Positions 56,217 to 64,000 of a DNA stretch of 64,000 nucleotides are shown one piece after another. The stretch is taken from assembly GCA_036250225.1 (NCBI GenBank), contig JAPZLL010000055.1, forward strand, positions 1,697 to 65,696, in the 5' to 3' direction. The stretch's first letter is position 1; each line of letters opens with the position of its first letter. The DNA comes from Cercophora sp. LCS_1. Lineage: Eukaryota > Ascomycota > Sordariomycetes > Sordariales > Lasiosphaeriaceae. Both the position numbers and the translations under genes were made by a program. The notes under the pieces were generated by a model that saw only the letters and a list, made by a program, of their open reading frames with translations, was not told the origin of the DNA and made no database searches.

Positions 56217-57037
56217 GTTAGGTGATTAATTGGCTCGTATAAAGATATTGAGAAAAATGCTGAGGCTCTGTAGATGGAGATGGCGAGACTTTCGTTAGAG
56301 GCAAGAGCTTGAACCAGGAGACAGCTTTTAATGATGGGAAGTTTCGCGCTCGCATGGCGGTGGCGGACATAATTGTTCTGGTGACTTGGTTAGGTATTGT
56401 ATAGGTGGATCATACTTCCAGCTGCAGTGATGGCTGTCAAGGGGTTAAGTGTCAAAAGCAGGGCAGGCCGTCAAGGTACCCAGATATCAAGGTTCTCGGA
56501 CTTCGTCGGGCAGCTTGCGCCGCCTTAGAGATTCATGTCCCAACGCCGACGTCAGACTGTGCATTCCCTGTTTATACAGCTTAAAGAAAGTCGCGACGCT
56601 TCTAGGTGGGAGTGAGGGGAACTTCTAGCTGGTTGTCCATCATCGTGACAAGGCACAGCGACAATTTAATACTCAACAAAGGTTTGAGCATTTTTCGAGC
56701 AGAGAAGAGATTTGGTTTCGAAAACAAACCAGTTCAATTCCATTCCTCAGTGCTGTCACCTAGCCAGCAACGTCCGTCATCATCGGTCCTCATAACACAT
56801 GCAAACGGCCGCTTCAAAGCATCAACTCTAGTATTCCCGCCGCAAGACCACCTTCTGGGCCCCACCAGCCCCTCGCCAAATTGTCGTAATCAACAGCGCC
56901 ATCCGACGACGTCGAGGTCGATGTATCCCACCTCGCCGGTGAACGCGGCCGATCCGTCCAAGAATACGGCTGAGTTCGATCATCAAGTGGAGAATCCCGT
57001 CTCCAGCACTGAGGGCTGAACCTGCGAGGTGTGGGTG
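56217..57037. other. Intergenic, no supported gene
   Basis: About 820 bases. A plus-strand frame at 56606-57019 has no recognisable product and lies in the upstream region of the 56.2 kb gene. Confidence 0.4.
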
Positions 57038-57562
57038 TTATCGCACGAGACCAACTAGAGGCGTAGGTTCGCGGCGAGGCGGGGTAGGCTCACGCCTCGG
57101 CATTAGCGGGCGTTCGTCCCTGCGTCCATAACTCGGGCCGTAACTGTTGTCTCTCTGTGCTTCATATCTTGGTCGATAGGTAGACTGTCTCTCGTTGAAA
57201 TGTGTCCATTCAACTCGTCTGCTTCCTGCCCATGGCGGACGGGGAATTCCACCACCGTAGGTTGTGTAGTTTTGTCGGGAAGCAAAGTCGGCGTTCTCCT
57301 GCCATCGGTTTCGTTCCAGGGATGATTCTCTTCCGCGGATGCTTGTGCCTGTAAGAGCTGTTGCGGGTAGGGGACAGTCGTTCAGGGTGGAGGATGTGCT
57401 TGTGGAGTCAAAGATGTCTCGGTCCGTCCTCTGGGAGGAATAACCTGTTGAAGGGGGGGGGGGGGGGGTGAAAGACACTCGGGGTGTTGGCAGGGGCGAT
57501 AAGCTAATGGTGTAGCTATTCGTGTATGACCCCGAAGAGCTGTAAGGAATATCGGACGGCAT
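57038..57562 (-). CDS. Pro/Ser/Arg-rich low-complexity protein, unknown
   Basis: A 174-residue intron-free frame from the ATG at 57562. The N-terminal third is Ser/Thr/Pro-rich and holds a poly-Pro run encoded by a 16-base G tract (57453-57468 on the plus strand). The C-terminal half is basic and Tyr/Arg-rich and ends with two copies of RREPTP. No family is recognised. The frame depends on the length of the G tract, which is prone to slippage and sequencing error. Confidence 0.4.
   Translation of the reverse strand: MPSDIPYSSSGSYTNSYTISLSPLPTPRVSFTPPPPPSTGYSSQRTDRDIFDSTSTSSTLNDCPLPATALTGTSIRGRESSLERNRWQENADFASRQNYTTYGGGIPRPPWAGSRRVEWTHFNERQSTYRPRYEAQRDNSYGPSYGRRDERPLMPRREPTPPRREPTPLVGLVR
57453..57468 (+). 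repeat. 16-base homopolymer G tract
   Basis: Sixteen consecutive G (C on the coding strand) inside the 57.0-57.6 kb frame. A change of one base would shift that frame. Confidence 0.95.
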
Positions 57563-58016
57563 TTTGTTAGATTGGTGGTTGTTCTAATAGCTTTGTGGTT
57601 GTTGTTTGCGGTCGTGGGCGTTGATGTTGCATTCCGATATGGAAAGACCGAGGGAGACGGATATATATGCATGTCATGACAGTGATGCATCATGTATTCA
57701 AAAGGCCGGAGTAGGAGTTGGGCTGCTTCCTGGATGAACTTGAAACAAAGTCCGCACCACCAACTCCCTAACCATCCCAACAAGCGAACCATGAATATAC
57801 ATCGACTCGCTCAGACAGCCCAACACCTGCTCAACGTGACGCACCGTAGTGCTTCAAGATGAGCAGGACTCCCGCCGGGAATACCTTCCACTGACAGGAA
57901 GCTCGAAAGACTGAACACTGGTCTCATCTCCTTCGCAGCCCACAATCCATCACCTCGATCCCTCTCGTATGGCTCACATAACCCTCAAACCCAGTTCACC
58001 AACCCCATCTGTCTCT

Positions 58017-59506
58017 CTACTTCCATTCACACCTGTCACCATTGCACCCCGTCTCAGAACAGTAAATACAATCACCGGGCCACCGTAAAAACTGTTCAAG
58101 ATCTCGATACGCGGTATCTTCTTGCTTTAGCTTCTTCTCAGGTGGGCTATATGGTCCGGTTCTTGTTTTGACGAGTCTTTTTCGGACCGGGCCGGCCGTC
58201 GAGTTTGCTGTCGAGGTCGGAAATGGCTGTATGCCTTCGCGGGTGTGTAGCTTGTTCCGGGACCCAATGACCAATCGGTGCAGCGGGCATAATGGCGTCT
58301 CCGGGGTGCAGGATGGGGAGGTTCTGGGTGTGCCGGCGATGGGTTGAGAGTTCGTCATTGCGACTGAGGGCTGCTCACTTGCCGTTGAGCCAGGAGAGAT
58401 GCGGGTGACCTGGCTGGGGGTCGGCCGTGTGCGCAGTTCAAGTGTTATCTCCAGCAGGCGGCGTGGATGGGGTTGAACGGTTTCTGGCGTGCGGGCTGAT
58501 GCAGCACTTGCATGTGTTGTGTTTCCATGGGGCATATTCTCGCCGAGCCGTTTGACGGCGCGGGAGTGCTGAGAGTCGGTGTATGTGTATATAAGACTAG
58601 AGAAGAGAATTGGTCGCTGAGAGATGTGCGTTTTTATCAACGTGGTGGTTAAGTTCATTTTCCGCCCGGAAAGTTCGAGAAAAACTCTGTATATGTACGA
58701 GCCACTGCCAGCGCCACCAAACTCTATGATCACCTCATCTCTGCCGCCCCGGTTACCGAGAAAGTAAAGTTGCGCTGAGGTGTCAAAGTCATCAAGTTGG
58801 GTATGACAGAAAGAAACTTCTTCAGAAATGTGGCTGACAAGGGCGCGCAAGAATCGTACCAACCCATGTAAAACGGCTTCTTCCGTGGGCACTGTCACAC
58901 AATGAGTTCGACCAAAGAAATATTTCGCGCTCTTCTTATTGAAGGGTTCCAAGAGACTACCAGAGATAGGGTATTAACATTGAGAAATGGCCACGCACAA
59001 ATAAAGTCCTGGGGTGTACCTCGGTCAGTGGTCGGAGCACTACCCTTGGGCATATCGTGAATCTCTCTCACGTAAATCTTGTCTGCTGACGCTTTGCTCC
59101 AACTTCTTCCAGCCCTCGGTATTTGAAAGTTAATGATAATTCCATATCGCAAGGTAGGGAAGTATTGGCTGCACTGGTAGTGGATTGAGGGTTCGGACAC
59201 TATGACTAGGGGCAGGTTATTTGCTAGTAAGCTCTGATGTATGGGGTCCAGGTAGCAGCGGTTATTCCGTGCGTGAGGAAACACCGGCACGTCAGGGCAT
59301 ATCAAACCAACGCCCAGTCGTCTTTCATGGAGGATTAACCTCGGGGAAAGTGGTAGAGAAGGAAGCACGACAACCTTACTCATCGATGTAACAATGGCTT
59401 CTTCCGCAGACACCGTCACACGATAAGTTGCACCGGGGTGATTCCGGCGCATCACGAGGTGGGGTTGGTAAACGCGACCGAGAACGTCAACACGTTCCCA
59501 AAGCAA
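58017..59506 (-). CDS. Uncertain gene or gene remnant, unknown function
   Basis: Two overlapping minus-strand frames. The upstream one (59506-58895) contains YRVTVSAEEAIV. The downstream one (58952-58017, 311 residues) contains CVTVPTEEAVLHGLVRFLR and a C-terminal CIYCSETGCNGDRCEWK. The DNA under the two TEEA-like segments is similar (about 58868-58905 and 59393-59430), so a duplication may underlie the pair. The middle of the second frame is Pro/Thr/Ser-rich and ends with basic KKLKQ. No splice pattern that joins them was convincing. It may be a decayed gene. Confidence 0.35.
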
Positions 59507-59520
59507 ACCCAGAGGGACCC

Positions 59521-61707
59521 ATGGGAATATCCATCATGTATCCCCACGGCACATGCGAGACTTGCAAGACGATTACGCTTGCGGCTCTGAAAGATGCCTA
59601 TAAGGACCGCCTGGTCTACTCGCCCCATCATCTCTTGCTGCAATACCCCAGCCTCCTCTCGTCGGCCAAGTCTTGTCGACTCTGTGCCATTATCTTCAAG
59701 CAAATCCAAATCTGCACAACAGGGGCAGAAACAGGTATGAACGCGATCGACTTTACCGAACCTGTCGACTTTGGCGTATGGACACAGTACCTACCCAGCC
59801 GTAGCGAGCCAGCGCCGGAGAACCTGCGAATCGCCGATGTACGCATCTTTATGGTGCGCCAGAAGGACAAGGAAGTGTACCAGAACTGCAACTTCCGGGC
59901 CTACGCCGACGAGGGGTCCCACGCGTCAAAATGGATCATTGCAAGGCCGGTCCCACCCATGCGGTCGCCTGAGACGCTCTCCCAGGTCCAGAAATGGTTA
60001 CGGCAATGCGCTGGCGGGCATCCAGGCAACCAGGGCGAGACTGGGCACGGCGGCTGCTCGCTCGGTCTGTCGGGTGAGGTGATAGGGGCCGAGACAGTTC
60101 TTCCAACTCGGCTCGTTGATGTCAGCGGTCCTCGTCTTTGCGTCACGGCTGGACAGCGAGGCCAGTATACAGTGCTCAGCCACCGTTGGGGAGCCAAGGA
60201 TCCCCTGACCACGACGCAAAGCAACATCGAAAGCCACATGCAGGGTATCTCAGCGACGAGGCTGCCCAAGACGTTTCGCGACGCTATCGAGCTAACAGCC
60301 AACTTGGGGATTCGCTATATCTGGATCGACTCGCTGTGCATCGTGCAGGACGACGCGGACGACTGGGCGGCCGAGTCAAAGCAGATGGGCGCCATTTACG
60401 AGCGCAGCCACCTGTGCATTGCCGCAACGAGCAGTCTTGACGGTGACGGTGGCCTTTTCCGAGACACCACGGCCTACGACCGTGTACAGTTCCCGTGCGG
60501 TAGCGACCCTGGCTACATGTACTTTACCAACTTGTCCACACCCACGGGGTTCCCTATGACCGACATGGAGCATGGCCCGCTGAACACGCGCGGCTGGGTG
60601 TTCCAGGAGCGCGCGCTTTCCCGGCGCATCCTGCATTTTATGCCCGCGCAGTTATATTGGGAGTGCCTTGGTGGCCTCGTGTGCCAGTCGGGACTGGAAA
60701 GAGACTGTGACGCCATGGACGAGTGGCACAGGAGGTTGGAGCTGTCGCTCCGTAACCGCGCCGGCAGCCTGGCTACCACGCACGCGCACCCAGACCACCC
60801 ACTGCGGCTGGGGCCTGACCCAGACCCGGGCGAGAGCCACCTCCGCAACAATGCCGGACACATCATCTTCCATCGCGCGTGGGAACGAGCCCTGTGCTAC
60901 TACTCGACGCGTGCCCTGACCTTTGCGAGCGACAGGCTTGTTGCCCTCCACGGCGTCATGGAGCGGCTTCAGAAGAGGACCGGCTACGGCTGTGTGCTCG
61001 GCCACTGGAGTGACTCACCGTTGTGCTTCATCAAGAGCCTGGTGTGGGCAGTGGCAGGGCCGCCGTATTCCCGGCCGGGGTTCGGACCAGACGACCAGGT
61101 GCCTCGGGTTTCTCGTCATCCAACGTGGACATGGGTCGGCCGGCCGATTTACTACCCGCAGGATGGCTTTTGGCCGTTGTGGAGACACATTGAGACTCCC
61201 GGCCCATTCGGGATCTTGTTGGATCCTCCCGGACTTAAGCCCGACGGAGAGCCGGCGGCGGTCGGTTGCGACAACACCGACCAAGGACGAACGCTCAGCC
61301 TTGGCCTCACGGGCTCGCTCAACACCGGCGTCAGAGGACCACCGTTGGACGATCCGTTTGTAAGTCCCGCCGAATACCAATTTGCCGTGCGCACGGCCAT
61401 GGTGGGCGACTACGAACGCGCCTTTGCTCTCGTGGACAACACGACCGCCCAGAATGTTCTCGGTTGGGTGCGGTTCGACTCCGCTGTGCAGCAGCCGCGC
61501 TCGTTTTGGTGTTGTCCCATGTTCGCAGCTCCGGCAGGCATCCCCGTCTTGACCTTGGAAAAGACCGCCTTAGACGGTAACCAGTGGAAACGGATTGGAA
61601 TCGGCATGATATGCGGGTGGCGGCGCGGCGGTGATGAGCTGGACCGAGATGCTGTGGCCTCCTGGCTCGACTGCGGTTTGCCAAGGTCTCGATTGGTTCT
61701 GTTTTGA
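59521..61707 (+). CDS. HET-domain protein
   Basis: An intact single-exon gene. The frame is open from 59428, but the ATG at 59521 precedes the conserved cysteine element CETCKTI and SCRLCAIIF, giving 728 residues. The HET core spans about residues 225-370: YTVLSHRWG, LPKTFRDAIELTANLGIRYI, WIDSLCIVQDDADDW, MGAIYERSHLCIAA. GWVFQERALSRRILHF follows. C-terminal PTWTWVGRPI and the surrounding block are typical of this HET subtype. It belongs to the class used in vegetative incompatibility or non-self-triggered cell death. There are no stops or shifts, in contrast to the HET relic at 24.4 kb. Confidence 0.92.
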   Translation: MGISIMYPHGTCETCKTITLAALKDAYKDRLVYSPHHLLLQYPSLLSSAKSCRLCAIIFKQIQICTTGAETGMNAIDFTEPVDFGVWTQYLPSRSEPAPENLRIADVRIFMVRQKDKEVYQNCNFRAYADEGSHASKWIIARPVPPMRSPETLSQVQKWLRQCAGGHPGNQGETGHGGCSLGLSGEVIGAETVLPTRLVDVSGPRLCVTAGQRGQYTVLSHRWGAKDPLTTTQSNIESHMQGISATRLPKTFRDAIELTANLGIRYIWIDSLCIVQDDADDWAAESKQMGAIYERSHLCIAATSSLDGDGGLFRDTTAYDRVQFPCGSDPGYMYFTNLSTPTGFPMTDMEHGPLNTRGWVFQERALSRRILHFMPAQLYWECLGGLVCQSGLERDCDAMDEWHRRLELSLRNRAGSLATTHAHPDHPLRLGPDPDPGESHLRNNAGHIIFHRAWERALCYYSTRALTFASDRLVALHGVMERLQKRTGYGCVLGHWSDSPLCFIKSLVWAVAGPPYSRPGFGPDDQVPRVSRHPTWTWVGRPIYYPQDGFWPLWRHIETPGPFGILLDPPGLKPDGEPAAVGCDNTDQGRTLSLGLTGSLNTGVRGPPLDDPFVSPAEYQFAVRTAMVGDYERAFALVDNTTAQNVLGWVRFDSAVQQPRSFWCCPMFAAPAGIPVLTLEKTALDGNQWKRIGIGMICGWRRGGDELDRDAVASWLDCGLPRSRLVLF

Positions 61708-62691
61708 TTGATGAAGCCATCACTTGAATTCCCCGTTTCCTGCGGATCTACCTTGATTTCTCGAACCTACAGGCATCGGCTATACTAGAACAACAATTGT
61801 TGCCCCTAACAATTTTCGATTGATCCCTCCCATGGGTTCCCAACCAGATCGCCGCTACTTTCCAGCACTGGTAATTCCAGCCGTGCATAGCCATATAACC
61901 ATTTGTTCGTTTGCCGCAGCGCCATGTCAAATAATTGCCGTTATGTGAGAAGCCCGCGACAGTCACGGCAAATGCCTAGTCCTCTCAGAGCTACCCATGC
62001 TTCCACCACGCAGCGCCTTCCTGGCCGAACGGGCGCACAAGGGTCAAGAATTTCCGTCAACACATGACCGCAATCAAGCACTTAGATGACCACGGTACGC
62101 GTAGAGGTTTGCTGGGTCTATAGCGAGTATGTATTGGCTCGCGCCACAGGGCTAGAGATGATGAAGATAGTGCGAGGATGGAGAACCCACCTGGGCAGCA
62201 TCCGGCATGGCGACACAGAGTAAAGTAGATATCGGCAAGATCAGCAATATCGATAGTGTCAGTGGAAAGCTTTGTGCAGTGTGTGGTGGGCTTGAGGTGG
62301 TGGCCAGGTGGTGATAATTCTGTGGATTAAGAAGCAACTGTCCATGTCTGTTATGGAGGTGGAAAGCACTAAGTTTCTGCATTTGTTCATTGACTCATAC
62401 GTTTGCACCGGTAGGCATGACTGTCTGCGCTCCATGCCATCCCAACATCTCGAGTGCCTCACACGTTTGCTCGAACATTCTACACGCGACTCGGGTGCCT
62501 CACCCAGAAAGAGCCCTTCAGGCGGAAAGAGCGCCTGGGACCTGGAAGCAAGGTGGGTACACACCTGCCTCGCCTCCTCCTCCTCCTCAGGTTTCAACAC
62601 GCACCCGCCAGCCGCCAAACCTCCAACAACCATCAACTTTACAACCACCTCGCTCGATCCACCTCAATCTCTCCCCACCCAAATCGCCAAA
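61708..62691. other. Intergenic, no supported gene
   Basis: About 980 bases. No recognisable product in any frame. CT- and CA-rich sequence just before 62692 is the probable leader of the next gene. Confidence 0.5.
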
Positions 62692-63368
62692 ATGTTCTTC
62701 ACTAGTCTCCTTCTCGCCCTCGCCCTAGGCGTCGCAACCGCAATCCCCGTCGACATAATCGCGATCGACGCCGCCACCGTCGCAGTCGACGCGCCGACCC
62801 CCACCACGGCCCTCCTCGCAGCAAGCAGCAGCGTCCCCGCCGGCTCACTGCCGACCAACCTCTGCTGCAGCCTCAATTGCGTCTCGTGCTATCAGTCTCG
62901 CTGCGAGGGTTTGTCGGGATGCGCTCAAGGATATTGGCCTGTATGTTCTCGTCCCAGCCTCCTACCTGTTCCTGCGTCCGCGGCCTTCTTGTTTGCTTTT
63001 ACCCCACTCAAGGTGTTGTAAATTGTTGTCAACTGCGTATTTCCAATCAAAAAGTTGTATTCTATCTTGCCTCGACTTGTTCCCCTGTTTGCCTTTTACC
63101 AAGTCTGGAACTACCACCCTGTCGTCACTACCTACATTCTGCGGCCCGCCTTGCGACTGTGGCATTGAACAGTTGTCTCCCTTCAATCCTTTCACCTTCG
63201 CACTCGCAACTTGAAGAGATGCTGATCAGTCAGTGGATAAGCTGCTGCGCCACGGCCGTCGTCAACGGGACGGTCGTCAACGCCAACGGTGACGAGATTA
63301 AGCTGTATCCTCAGCCCGCCGAGGGAGAAGTTGCGTCAGAGGTTCTCGGAGATGATGCGAGGGTGTAA
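62692..63368 (+). CDS. Small secreted Cys-rich protein
   Basis: The ATG at 62692 opens MFFTSLLLALALGVATA, a clear signal peptide. A Thr/Ala linker and LCCSLNCVSCYQSRCEGLSG follow, with eight cysteines in all counting the second exon. Exon 1 ends at 62940 before GTATGT. Exon 2, to the TAA at 63366-63368, begins at 63219 or 63234 and adds ISCCATAVVNGTVVNANGDE. The intron of about 280-290 nt is long for this window, so a third small exon is possible. The cysteine spacing resembles small hydrophobin-like or effector-like secreted proteins, without a sure family. Confidence 0.6.
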
Positions 63369-63634
63369 TGCCATGGCCTCGTTCCTGCCTCCGAGGGTTG
63401 AAGGATGGGTTGGGTGGAATGACAGTCAGAGGAGACCGACATTGACACCATGATAACGGCTGCTTTTGAAGAGATCCACGAGGACAATGCAATGAATTCC
63501 ATTCATGACTATTACAATGCTATCGAACCGAGGTGTCCTGCGCCGTGTTCCAAGATCCGGCCGTTCCGTTCCAATTCGCTGCGAAACCGATCCCATGCCT
63601 TGATAATCCAATCCACCCTTGAAGCAAACCCAGC

Positions 63635-64000
63635 CTATCGATCCTTTTCAATCACATCCTCCACCCTCAAACTACTCCCGCTCGCACTCCCCTTCTTCTT
63701 GACCCCCTCTGCAAGCTCCACATCAATCCCCCACTCATCAATCTCAACATAGCCACTCCACCCACTCTTCCCCGTCGACACCACACTCCCTCCAATCTTA
63801 CCCATAACCTCCGTATCTGCCGGACTAATCGGCTTACTCGGCAAACTCCCAATCGTAGGCGGTCCCCTCGTCCTCCCACTGCTACTCCGCCCAGTCCCCT
63901 GCAAACTCCCCAACACGCCGGGGAAAAACCGCGCAATAAATGGTTTCAGCGTCATCACGCACGCACAGACAATCGCGCCGTTGACCTCCACCGACGTGAG
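63635..64000 (-). CDS. C-terminal part of a PTH11-type rhodopsin-domain membrane protein
   Basis: A partial gene cut by the right edge. The minus-strand frame enters from the edge as VEVNGAIVCACVMTLKPFIA, the last transmembrane helix and exit motif of fungal rhodopsin-domain proteins. It continues as a Gly/Ser-rich cytoplasmic tail and ends at 63635. The open frame shows no decay. It is the second member of this family in the window, after the dead one at 43 kb. Confidence 0.6.
   Translation of the reverse strand, partial: LTSVEVNGAIVCACVMTLKPFIARFFPGVLGSLQGTGRSSSGRTRGPPTIGSLPSKPISPADTEVMGKIGGSVVSTGKSGWSGYVEIDEWGIDVELAEGVKKKGSASGSSLRVEDVIEKDR

Overview
The window looks like a GC-rich filamentous ascomycete chromosome, most plausibly a Sordariomycete. 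Genes are widely spaced and have short introns of about 49-100 nt with GTRNGY donors, CTNAC/CTGAC branch sites and YAG acceptors. The gene content is fungus-specific: HET-domain proteins, a NACHT protein, DUF3433, a PTH11-type rhodopsin domain, and a QDE-2-type Argonaute. No tRNA, rRNA, CRISPR array or intact transposon was seen. Several genes are broken by C-to-T-type stop codons or small indels, as expected of repeat-induced point mutation (RIP) and decay in an accessory, fast-turnover region.

Layout. 1-6 kb: a 24/120-bp tandem repeat, a sedolisin pseudogene with six in-frame stops, a small secreted protein, an intact NmrA-like oxidoreductase and the decayed repeat tail of an NLR-like protein. 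6-11.4 kb: a PD-(D/E)XK nuclease-like gene carrying a frameshifting 47-bp duplication, a ubiquitin C-terminal hydrolase and an ankyrin protein. 11.8-14.4 kb: a TPR protein with a C-terminal TIR-like domain. 15-23 kb: a HET protein with an internal membrane hairpin, a DUF3433 membrane protein and a small basic disordered protein. 24-34.2 kb: a HET pseudogene, a HeLo-like/NACHT protein with a one-base frameshift, and an intact four-exon Argonaute. 34.7-39 kb: a HET protein with about 26 ankyrin repeats. 39-49 kb: an Argonaute relic, a dispersed repeat, a tail-anchored protein, a rhodopsin-like pseudogene, a small conserved protein and a large VIT-VWA protein. 49-55 kb: a nine-exon gene with an N-terminus of the kind found on fungal NLRs, and a subtilase pseudogene. 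55-64 kb: a HeLo-like start fragment, low-complexity small genes, an intact HET gene, a small secreted protein and the C-terminal end of a rhodopsin-domain gene cut by the window edge.

How the genes fit together. At least nine loci (three intact HET genes, one dead HET gene, one NACHT gene, one TPR-TIR-like gene, one NLR repeat tail, one NLR-type N-terminus and one HeLo-like start) belong to families used in fungal non-self recognition, heterokaryon incompatibility and regulated cell death. They surround an RNA-silencing Argonaute, which defends against nucleic acids. I read the window as a non-self-recognition and genome-defence island undergoing birth-and-death evolution. The family assignments come from motifs read directly in the translations. 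That the genes function together is inference.

Intron positions were worked out by hand from splice motifs plus frame closure. In most spliced models the exon lengths sum to a multiple of three, and the exceptions are described as defects.
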